64,000 bases of DNA from Rutstroemia sp. NJR-2017a BVV2. Its lineage: Eukaryota; Ascomycota; Leotiomycetes; Helotiales; Rutstroemiaceae. Below the pieces are notes generated by a model. The model saw only the letters and a program-made list of their open reading frames with translations, had not been told where the DNA came from and did no database searches. The stretch lies in assembly GCA_002946415.1 (NCBI GenBank), contig NJPS01000010.1:124001-188000 (forward strand). Direction: 5' to 3'. The position numbers and the translations under genes are program-made. How positions within the stretch are numbered: position 1 is the stretch's first letter; each line of letters opens with the position of its first letter. Positions 23,270 to 33,533 of this stretch are shown here, in pieces.

Positions 23270-25040
23270 GCGTACAAGCAAGCTTTGAAATATTCCCACG
23301 GCGCTGTTGCTTTTCATATTTTCGAGATGACTTTGCGGATGATATCTTCATTCGCGCCACTGTATTTTCAAGTAGGAGATGCGGCTACCTCGATATCTTC
23401 ACACAAAAAGAACTCTTTTCTCCAGACACGATCAAGGTCAGTCGATGCACACTATTTTCGCCGATTCTGGACTGATCAGTCAATCCTGTGTTTGAAGTAG
23501 GTCTCATAGACGCATCGACAACCTATCGCGCAAGTGGAATTTTCAAGCCCAGTTTCTCAATATTGGCAGATTATCGGACTTTGGAGTTCGTGGATGTCTG
23601 ATCGATTCCGTTGATGTAATTGGTGCAATCTTCCCTAGCAACAATGGTGCAGCAGAGTTTCAGTTTCGGAATATACGCAAATCAATGAATGGATGAGCCT
23701 CAGTTTTCCGAATACGCCGGTAGATAGTTCGGTCGCACCATCATCACTGAAGATAAAAGCTCGGATGCGTTTATTCTGGATGACACTCTTTGTGTTCAGC
23801 GCAAGACTTCACCATGAGAGCTTCAGCGCAAGCTTGTATTATGTTATGAACAAACCCCCATCAATATTAAAAGGCATGACATGGAATTTGATATGTCGCG
23901 CGACACAGCCGACACTCCTCGGAGCTATTGACTTGCTTGATGGTGATTCGGTGATTTGGAAATCAGCCAACTCGACGCTATCCTTGAGAAGCTATTGAGG
24001 TTACGATTTCACTTCTCAACGGACGTGTATTTTTCTCGTCTTGTAATGATCTCATCGGTATTTGTGGCCCTTCTACAAAATTTGGTGGTATCAGGGACTT
24101 TATCACCGGTCGCTCAACGAGTGGAAGTATTCAATGAGGAATTTGACCTTGGAACCCAGTGGATACGGCTCATCAATCGGAATACTACCTGAAAATGAAA
24201 CGAACTCCAAGACAGAATTGGACGCACATATAAAAGCACTATATCTGGCTTCAGTAAAAGGACACAGTAACCTGGGTCAATCACATTTGAATAAAGATAC
24301 AAACCTCATGGCAAAAGATAGTGCTGGGAGATATGTTGTTCATAAAGCTGTATTTTTGAGCAAGAGCAGGTATTTAAGTTGATGGTGATGCATGGCAGCA
24401 TTAAACCTGACTCAAAATATATATACGCGTCGTATAACTTTTTCATATGCAGCTAGTAGAGAAGACATGGATATAGTACGGCTGCTGCAAGCACATAACG
24501 ACATAGACGTCGACTCAGAAGATAATTATATTTGGACAACACAATCTATGGCGACTAGATGCCACAAGTCTGTGGTGAAGCAGTTGCTGGACCATGGTGG
24601 CGCCGAGGCTGACGCTAGAGGTGAAAATAATCGGACGCCGCTATCACGGGCAGCAATTGGAGACTGTCAGTCAATAGTAGATTTACTATTCGCGAGAAAT
24701 GACGTTGACTCTGATTTAAGATATGACAAAGATCAGGCAACGCCTAAAGGTGGACGGAAAATAGAATGCTGCGGACAAATTGCTGACAGGAGAAAACTAT
24801 GAAGCAGTAGTAAAGCTACTAGCCTACTACTAACACGGTCTGATGTTTATGTTGACTTAAAGATCGGCGACGGCCGAATCCCGCTATCGCTGTCATATGG
24901 TATGAACCATAATGAAGTAGCTGAGTAGCTGATTATAGTTTACTAGAAGCAAGGTAGAAGCCGACTCCAAGGCTTGCGATAGCCGAACACAGCTCTCCTG
25001 AGCAGCGAGTGAAGTACACGAGATATTTGTATAGTGAAGG
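23270..25040 (+). pseudogene. Decayed HET-like / ankyrin-repeat protein gene
   Basis: Broken coding remnants on the plus strand. At about 23510-23800 pieces in shifting frames read TTYRASGIFKPS, RLSDFGVRGCLIDSVDVIGA and WMTL, resembling the C-terminal region of HET-domain proteins. From about 24200 ankyrin units follow: LYLASVKGHSNLGQ, MAKDSAGRYVVHKAVF, YAASREDMDIVRLLQ, VVKQLLDHGG and NRTPLSRAAIGDCQSIVDLL, ending near 24790 with further relics to 25040. Stops and frame changes interrupt every block, so no full product is possible. Assignment of the ankyrin part is fairly firm; the HET part is tentative. Confidence 0.55.
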
Positions 25041-25155
25041 AACAATTACTTCGTGCTCTTGATGGGATACAATTATATTCCAATACTGAATGATAGTCCT
25101 TGAAACTCCCTCTAAACCGCTCGATACTCTAAGATTAAACTATTCTCAGTCTAGC

Positions 25156-25663
25156 TTAGCAACTGATAGAAACACTCTTGGCTCCGTTCGTCAAATAAAA
25201 CTGCCCATCCTTATTCGCAATAGCAGTGCAACTGACACCACTATGCTGAACTGTTGCCTTTCCACTGCAATCAGAATTCTCCCAGAACTTGAAGGAGCAA
25301 CCGGGCATGTTGTTGTATTCATCAAGAATCAAAGCCCCGTATAGCCCACCAACTTTGAAGTCTACAAAAGCATAAAATTAGCCCTTCACTTATAAATAGG
25401 AGCATTGTATAGCCATAGTCAAGGAATGACAATTTTTCGACCGATAAGAGTCCTATACTTACTGGTACAGCTCCCAATTGGGCGATCTTGGCGCGAGTCT
25501 GCGATTGCTCCTGCGCAGGCACCATCTTGATAGACGACAAATTGAAACGGATTTGCGACAGCAACAGTAGCCAAGCTTGCTATAGCAAAGATTTTGATTA
25601 ATGAAGAAACCTGTTCGAAATCATTAGCATTAGAATATAACCTATGGCAAAAGCATATACCAT
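25156..25663 (-). CDS. Small secreted cysteine-rich protein, 3 exons
   Basis: Found by splicing, since no single frame shows it. Exon 1 is only the start codon (25663-25661), directly followed by GTATAT; exon 2 is 25610-25463 and exon 3 is 25361-25156. Total 357 nt, closed frame, 118 aa. Residues 1-20 form a signal peptide (VSSLIKIFAIASLATVAVA, then cleavage before NPFQF). The mature part of about 98 aa has six cysteines (in GACAG, GSCT, GCSF, DCSG, SCTA and the final SISC), enough for three disulfides. No family was recognised; such proteins are common among secreted fungal proteins of unknown role and candidate effectors. A CAATCCAACCAAC-rich leader precedes the ATG (ACAAAATG). It is intact although surrounded by pseudogenes. 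Confidence 0.75.
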
Positions 25664-27916
25664 TTTGTGATCTGGATAGTAACGATAACTGTTATATCAG
25701 ATAGAGTCGAAATGAGCCTATTGAAGAGTTGGTTGGATTGGAATAATAGTACTGTGATGCTGTTGATTACCTTGGGATATTGCTGATAGTTATATAATGG
25801 AAATTCTGGCCAAGGCTAGATCAAGGTTCGGGGGAGAACGGTTACTAGTAGCAACCCCTTGACTCGTTTTTTTTTTGTCACTTGCCTGATCGAGTAAGGA
25901 GCCGATATGAATATACGAGCTGTACTAGACGTGAGCTCCATATCTGGTGCCAATTTAGCTTTTGTGGCAACTAATGCTACTTGGGCCCATGAAGTTATTG
26001 AAGAAATTACGCTGCAGCTGAACTAAAGCTCTTGGCAACGGGTGGGTCGATCAACTCAGCAGACCGCCAGACTTTGTGTTATCACTAGCATTACCACGAG
26101 GCAGGTTGTCAAGATGGGAAGAGTGGGATTATGGAACGGTGCCAAAGTTGCGAATGTGCGGTTGACTGTGGCCACTGGCCACGAATGGGATTGGTTTGGG
26201 AATCGATGCTTCTCGATGCCCAGGTGGAGCCCACATCTGGGGCATTTACAAGATGCAAAGTAGTGTATCAGTAGTACGCCCGCTCAGGAATGCACGGCCA
26301 ACTGTTCACACTAATGTTATGTAATAGTGGATATATGTAGTTTGTGATTCTTTAATACAGCTAAGGGCCTCAGTTTTTGTGTCCTCAGACTTGTATGAAC
26401 CGGTAATGCACTAATTGAACTGAACAGTAGGGTATATACTAGTAGATCAATATGTGCGTATATATGCTAGCTATACTGGCTGCACAAGGCAGCTAGTCAC
26501 CCGGAATACCATTATCTGAGTATATCCTCAAACCCACAGTTTGGTGTGCAAACAGTCCAATGCTTGTATACAGCTGTTTGCCCAGACTACGCCCTGGATA
26601 TTTGCAACACTTTGCATGCACTGGTAGTCCAAGTCAATGCCTTCCAAAACTGCACTAGTTTACACAGTTCCAATACAGACAACACTCCGACAACACTGAC
26701 GCAGAGTTATAGTCAGGAAAGCGGTCCTGGTGACAGCCAGCGGAGTGAAGCCATCATTGTGACAGGGAAAGAGACACCCACTCTAACGTGTCGACTAATC
26801 TACAAATGTATCCCGCCTCCTCTTCTGCAGCAATCATTGACTTAGCCTGGGCTGAGGACCATAAATTTATCATATAATTTCGTGTCACCGTTGTGAGTAA
26901 GCACAGGAAAGCGTTGTCCTGTGGAGCATGTGGATATGATCTGCAGTTACATAATCCACAAAGAACCTGCAGGTCTTAAAGTCCCACGGGCCTCGTTGAC
27001 CCTATTGGCCGTTCGGAATAATACGAGGCTGACTCAGCCTAGTTAGTACCACACTAGACAGACAGTTCTGCTTACGTAGCTCGGGCGCATTTCTCCTGCT
27101 GTATTTGGGCGTCAAGTTGGGTCCAATTCTTCTAACCAATTAAGAGATCTAAGCTAACAACATAACCAAGCTCTCCTGTAGTGAGGTTATTTCTTACATA
27201 TGGCAATACCGTAGCTAGGAATCACTTATACTACCTCAGGTGCCAAGGCTCGGCTTTCGTAATTTCATATTAAGATTAATATTCGCAGCTCATTCCACGA
27301 CATACTTTGTTTCTTGTCTACAGTGTGTTTCAAAACACGCACGGGTCTTCGGACGATAGTAGGAATGGTCCCAACAGAAGCAAGAGGCATCTTTCTTGCC
27401 AGTATTATAATTCCAATTCTGCCCTCGTTTGTCGTCATCCTTTACCTCGGTGCTTGCAAGATCAAGTCCCAACCACTTTGAACTGACAACCGGATGATTA
27501 TACTTGCTCTGCTGGCCTTCCTACTCCCGTTGAGATTACTCGCAAGCCTTACTCGCGAGTTCAAGGTCTACGCCATCGACTTTTGGGAGTCTCTGCGAAA
27601 TGGCATCCATGTAGTTTGCCTGGCCTGAGTGTTTCGAGCTTCTGGACCACACCCTTGACTAAGGATCTCGCTGAATACGTGATCAACCTCGACGTGTTTG
27701 AACATTCCATGGCGGAATTGACTGCACACTTGACTTTCGATTCTTTCTCTTTCTATCCCAGTGATTAAGACCTGACTTATAGGCAGTGATTGGAAAACGT
27801 CACTGGCTTCGGTGGTTATGCTCAGCGCCTTGAAGGTCTTCTTTGATTGCCATTGAGCTATGTACTGCAAATTTAAATTTGTCTTGTTTCTGTTACCAAG
27901 TTGCCAATTGCTGCAA
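25664..27916. other. AT-rich intergenic region without a supported gene
   Basis: About 2.2 kb. It includes a T10 run near 25868, the promoter of the secreted protein gene, and short open frames (26042-26263, 26546-26845, 27290-27472, 27568-27870) that show no domain or splice-supported extension. Possibly relics of decayed genes. Confidence 0.4.
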
Positions 27917-29500
27917 CTATCCTTCCTCCCATGATATCAAAACTGATACATTCGCTGCGAATTTTTTTGCAACCCAATTCCGCAACTCTACAGTACCAAT
28001 GGAGTCCACTCCGAAGCCGTGAACGGGCTGATTTGTATCCACATTCTCAGGCTCAATCGCCAGTGCTCGAGCAAGCTTCTTTGAAAGCTCAGTCACGACC
28101 ACGGCTACCCGCTCTTCAGGCGATTGCAGCTGCCGAAACATACCCAAACTGTTGATAGTGTTTGTTGAACGAAGAGCTTGCGACGTACCGCCGTTGCATG
28201 AAGTTTCCTGGTTCAAGACCCTGAGCGAGCATATCAACAGGTGTTTGAAGATCAACTATGATCTGACTGTCAGCATATGAAATATTGTGATGTGTAGGAT
28301 TGCAACATCTCTCCAGGAGGCAGAGACACTCGCCTTCTTGGATAGGTACAAGACTTTGCGATTCTTCGAAATGCTGTTGCAGCGAATCTGTTTCTGCAAT
28401 AACACCCACTGTGCTCATGGGCCATAGGTCGATGAATACTCCTCTTTGGCCAAGCTGCACCCGGTACCTCTCTAGAGCGTCCTAAAAGGTACTCCCTGCT
28501 GCTTAGTTTGCTTGACCGGTGTCCAATGTCCCCGGAATTTCGGAAACAGAAGAAAGAAGAGCGTAAATTTCCAAATTAGGGAGCATTTTGTGAAGATTCC
28601 AGGGCGATGGGACCTTTGAGTGAATATTACTGCCCTATCGTTCATGTGTCCGAGTCATGTTATCAAATACAGTACCCCAGGAAAGAAAGTTAGGATAAGC
28701 TCTCCACATAAAGATGAGCAGAAGCGTACTTGGAGAATCATCCTTACATTGATGCATCCTCGAACTGGGGGCATTGTCCTACCACATTCCTCAAGGGTTC
28801 TTGATAAAGACTCGAGAAAGTATTACATTGTGGCGTCACAATGGCGACTCATTGTTGACACGGCTCGTTATGAGCAGCTGCTTCAGAAACAACTCCTGAT
28901 CTTGATGGAACGATCAAGTTTTTTACGCCCTTACTCGCCATCTATTTTAACATGGAAATGACCTAATCCACCAAGTCCTCCAGCAATAACATACGAGGCG
29001 CTCTCGTCAAAACTCCACTTATTGTGGTGCATCAAGTGTTTCTACAACAGGTCAGCTCTGCACCATTGACAATATATCTACAACATTCCTGGTATCAGTG
29101 GATGGCTCCACTAGTATAACAATTTGCCCTGTGTTCTGGCCACTCTGGAAATAAAGGAGAGCATCTTCCGCAGAACAAACTTCGCATATATGCGATGACT
29201 TAGGGTGCTATATGAGACCCCTTTCAAACAATTTCATCGTTTCCTGCCATGTGACCTTTGATATCTCTTCCTCATGCAAGAGAATATGGCGAATATCAAC
29301 TGCAGCGAAGATTACATATTTGATAGAAGATGACATAGGCAGCAAGGTGCCAAGGAGTTTGCGTTAATATCAGCTTTTCCCATCTCAATGAACCACCCAA
29401 AGGAAGCAATGCATTGCCACGACGCACGTAAGCCCTCGTCCACCGGGGAATTGAGAATATCATCAACGCCGTAGCCATTCGTTACTCTCACAATACTGCT
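27917..29500 (-). pseudogene. 3' remnant of a highly reducing polyketide synthase
   Basis: Read on the minus strand, the block follows the order of an HR-PKS C-terminus. About 29470-29130: enoylreductase end (DDILNSPVDEGLRASW, FGWFIEMGKADI, then VIFAAVDIRHILLHEEE) with in-frame stops. About 29000-28950: ketoreductase dinucleotide fold remnant (YVIAGGLGGLG). 28460-28200: ketoreductase end (GVFIDLWPMSTVGVIAETD, DSQIIVDLQTPVDMLAQGLEP). 28255-27917: carrier domain with LARALAIEPENVD and GVDSIGTVELRNW, still holding the phosphopantetheine Ser. Several stops and frame changes, and no KS or AT is seen in the window, so it cannot be functional. Neighbour of a broken acyltransferase gene. Confidence 0.75.
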
Positions 29501-30114
29501 GACGGATGCGGTATTTCTGCTGTATAAAGTGGTGTTTTCAAAAAGTCGTGATTTTTAAATCAGGTTATGCAAACAGTTGGTAATTTCGTGCAGTAATCTT
29601 AATCAGTTTTGCTGGAGGCTGGAGCTTGTGTAATACGGCACAGTCTCCGCACAGATAGCTGTAGTATGCTGAGCTTCGCCACCTCCATTTCCACAAATGC
29701 TTTCAGCCTATAGTCATAATCATTCGATTTATTTGTTCGCCTGCAGTGGGGGTAAACCGAGCCCGGCAAACGACAGCGAAAACAAAGTCTAATCTCTTGG
29801 TCTTGATAAACATCGTCTTAAAAGTATATCGTCACGGATTCAATCCGTTCACGTCGCCGTTCTCTGTGTCATCACAATGTCTGTATCGAAGACTGTCACT
29901 GCTGGGGATAGAACAGGCCCTAGGATTCTCCAGAAACTTGGGAACAAGTTAGTGCATAACAGTTTCGAAAGAGAGATTATGCGGTACTGACTGTTGCACG
30001 ATTGCACAGGCACAGCGGGTAAATATAGGCTTAGGCTTAAAAGACATCAATTAGAAGGTACTGAATGCTTGACTTGGTTGAACTGATAGGCTATCTACAG
30101 TGGGAAGGACTAGC

Positions 30115-30215
30115 TATATTTATAGGCCTTTCAGGCCTATTTGCCACAGGCGTCGTAAGCCTGAACCACAGGCTTTATAAGCCTGAATCATAGGCTTCGT
30201 AAGCCTAATCGATCA
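30115..30215. repeat. Short palindromic tandem repeats (AGGCTT..AAGCCT)
   Basis: Four imperfect units of about 20-25 bp, each with a near-palindromic core such as AGGCTTTATAAGCCT or AGGCTTCGTAAGCCT, joined by GAATCA/GAACCACA spacers. Lies just upstream of the broken acyltransferase. Likely a low-complexity or repeat-derived tract. Confidence 0.75.
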
Positions 30216-30318
30216 CTACGACGTTCAGTTTAAGGTGGTGGGCACCTGCCCCACCTACCCCACTATAGCGGTTTCAACACTGACAAACATACTTTGTAGT
30301 GAGGCCTATCAATTGGCA

Positions 30319-31789
30319 ATGTATACGCTGGATCAATATCGAGGCACTTCCGTGGCCTGCCGCTATGCGATTCCCTCGAAATTTGCACACCAAGAATCTC
30401 ATGCTGATCTTATGCGTATTGTAAATGCCGCTGTCGCCGAAGCGATCCTAAAGCATCCTGTTTTGCAAGTTGGCATTATCGAAGCCGAATCTACGAGGCC
30501 AATGTGGGTTCAATTGCAACGTATTGATATAGATCAACATGTCACTTGGCACTCTCTGGATGCTTCGATAGACTTTGACAATACCTCCCAAAAACTCACT
30601 GCATCAGAGGTTGACGGGAAATTTTCCGAGTTAGAAGTTCGATCCGGATGGGGACTACTCATTCTCTACCAGGAGACAACAAGCACGATGGAAATAAATT
30701 TTACCTGGAACCACCCCCATGCCGATGGTGTTAGTGGCAAAATATTTCAAGAGGATTTATGCCAGAGTCTTAATACGCAGACTTTACACGAGAGAAAGAC
30801 GCAGCAACAGAGCGGCTCCTTTAGCGTCGAGCTTCCTCGGGACCCACAACTACCACCACCAATTGAGGAACTGTGTAAACTTCCCCTCAGCCTTGGTTAT
30901 ATGGCAAAAATGGCCTGGGCAGAATTTGGGCCAACATCATTTGCTTGGACTAGGCCATGTCTAGCCAAATGGGCGCCTTTCCAATTATCGCCATACCAAA
31001 CACAATTCCGTGCCTTCATTGTAGAGAAAAACTCGCTCAGCTAAATTCTTTTTTGCCTGTCGCCAGCATAAAACTACCCTCACAGGTCTTCTTCATGGGC
31101 TTGCACTCGTCTCCATTGCTTCTCAATTAGACCAGGAGACTGCACCCGCTTTTGAAAGTGGCACAACTATGGATATGCGACGTTTTCTGCCCGCAAACCC
31201 CGCAGCCTATCCTTGGCTCCAGCCTACGAGAACCATGGGCAACTATGTGACACTCATAACTCATCAGTTTGACGGCTCACTAGTCTCTCAGATACGCTCC
31301 CCTATATCCTCGAAAGATAAAACATTACCTTTGCCAGTTGATCTTATACAACAGGTCTGGTCAATCAGTGCCAGAGTCCGTAGCGAGATCAAGCAGAAGC
31401 TGAACATGGGCTTGAAGAATGACCCCGTCGGAGTGATGAAGTTAGTCAAGGATTAGCATCAGCAGATGAACGACACAGCGAAAAGACCGCGGCAATTTTC
31501 TTGGTGGGTTACGGGTGTTGGCGTCCTGGAGCATAGGTCTCCGCTCGATGATAGGACGCCTTCGATGCGAGACAGTTCATTACCCGAAGACATATGGGTT
31601 GTGAATCGAGCACAGTTTGCACAAAGTAATGAAACTACGGCAGCTGCTTTCAATATTTCTCCTATGACTGCTGCCGGCCAGCGGCTTACTGTGGGTGTCA
31701 GCTGGCAAGATTGTATATGCGATGTTGAGATGGGGGAACGTCTTATGAGGGATTTACAGCAATGGCTTGGTCAAATAGGTGGCCTGTGA
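30319..31789 (+). pseudogene. Broken condensation/acetyltransferase-like gene
   Basis: Relative of fungal alcohol acetyltransferase / condensation-like acyltransferases. The likely start is MYTLDQYRGTSVACRY. The active-site motif WNHPHADGVSGKIF (HxxxDG type) is at about 30709-30750. The frame then breaks near 31040-31060, inside a T-rich stretch (CTAAATTCTTTTTTGCC), and resumes one frame over at FACRQHKTTLTGLLHG. It continues through MRRFLP to an in-frame TAG at 31454-31456 where KD-W-HQQM would be expected (TGG to TAG), then FSWWVTGVGVLE and MTAAGQRLTVGVSWQD up to 31789. The TGG-to-TAG change is a CpA-to-TpA change on the other strand, as made by repeat-induced point mutation. Both lesions together make a working product unlikely. 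Confidence 0.75.
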
Positions 31790-33533
31790 GGTAACACGAA
31801 TGAAAGTTTCAATGCAAACAATAAGTTGTCAAGTTTTAAAAGAACATTCCGCTGCTTATGAGACAGTAGAATTCCTGCTATCATTCACAAAGCTTCGCCA
31901 TAATCTGTCAATTCTACAGTTATTGGAAATCACCTTAATCAGTGCTATCATATCCGCAAAGCATACGTCTCAATACTCCAATTCTGCGAGATAATTGGCA
32001 CAATGAAGCGATGCTGACAGCAAGGAGCTCGAGGTCCTATATCATTACTGCTCAGACTCTCAACGAACCTCCAAATTGCTCCAGTCCCATGTTAACGAAA
32101 CTGAACATGCATGTTTGCTTTTTGTAAGTTGTGAGACATTTGGTGATGACAGCAGTAGCCGTAGTAAATTGACGACTAAGTTAAGGATAAAAACTTAAGA
32201 AGGCAACTATCGGATGAGAAGAACGGCCACCAACGTTGAATAACGGCTACCAACGTTGCAATCTGAGCCCTAGCCATTGGCTATATCGTATTCACAGGCG
32301 TTTTACTTGTGTAACTGACAGAGCAAGACATACAGGGTGTTTGGCCCTAGCGGATTCCGTTGCTGCATCATGTTTCGCTCCAGAGGTTTTTTCATCAAGA
32401 CCACCCAGTGCTACCGGAAAAGGTCCAATTGAGTCTCAAGAGAGCAAATAGACTAAACCCTGTTTCGATAATCACATGTGTGGTAGGAGACGTCCTATTC
32501 CAGAATCACCGGCTCATCGCAGTCGAGATGGTGTGAAGACTCTGAAGAGCAATGCAGGTCGACGAGTTCAATATATGCAGATATGAGAAGCGTCAGTTTT
32601 GGGTGTTGGAGCCTCTGCACATGCTGTGACATCCATTGATCGCCACGCAATCAAGTGGCGATTATGGTGAGATTAACATTATGATACTTGCAATGACCCA
32701 TGAGCTTGTCATCATTAGTTCCCCGGAGACAGGGAGTCAGGGCTGCAGTACAAGGTTCGCCCGTGAATATGACAGACTATTTCCCCATATATACGATGTA
32801 TAGTTGCTCATATGTGACAGATAGACAAGGTAGCAACCGCTGCGCCATCTACCATTAGCAGGCGTGGGCTTTTCGCGCTCTTTTGCGCCCGTATCGTGCA
32901 TTGCATATTGACAGGTGCTTCGGATGAAACTCTGACCGTCTAACCGTCGAGGTCCAGATGTCAACCCTACAGTAGTATGGACGTCACATGCCGGCATTTC
33001 CATTTGATTGATGGAGATAAGATCCCTCCATCTTCCGGCTTTAGATATCAGTGCTCTGGGAAGGGGGCGCAACCATATGACCATTTTGGAACACCGAGTG
33101 GAGAATTTTTGGAATACTGCACTGCACATAATTCTCTGTTGGGCATTTGCACCGAGACTGCTTTGCGGCACAGGTTACATTGCCTGGTAACTTGAATGTT
33201 CGTGCCACATACGGGCTTGCCGAAGCCCCGAGCTGATAATGTGCCCCTAAAACGCCGTACCCGCGAAAATCAGGCTCATGCAGGACATCAATGCTCCGTA
33301 AGTTACCCCGCCGTAAAGACCCTGCTTGCTTGCTTCTATTAATTATCAATTTTTCCAAAAGGGAAATATCTACTAGGAAACTTATAATAATGGTTCGGAA
33401 AATGAATATTTATTTTAAAAGTAATTCTACGAAATGTAATCATTGAGATTATCTTCGAATTCCGGACCGCCCCAAGGTACATCCGTGTAATGTTGGCCAG
33501 GACGAAGATGGCTGTCAAAGATATCCTATCGAA
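31790..33533. other. Intergenic region, no gene recognised
   Basis: About 1.7 kb. Overlapping open frames on both strands near 32737-33358 have no recognisable domain. No repeats or RNA genes stand out. Confidence 0.4.

Noticed and set aside
26546..26845. Plus-strand ORF of 99 codons
   Set aside because: Thr/Ser-rich without signal peptide or start context; region shows no coding consistency on either side.
27568..27870. ORFs just downstream of the PKS remnant, considered as an extra PKS C-terminal domain
   Set aside because: No motif of a carnitine acyltransferase, thioesterase or reductase domain could be read in any frame.
32737..33358. Overlapping minus-strand ORFs of 105 and 144 codons
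   Set aside because: No recognisable domain, no plausible splice extension, and both frames show similar random composition.
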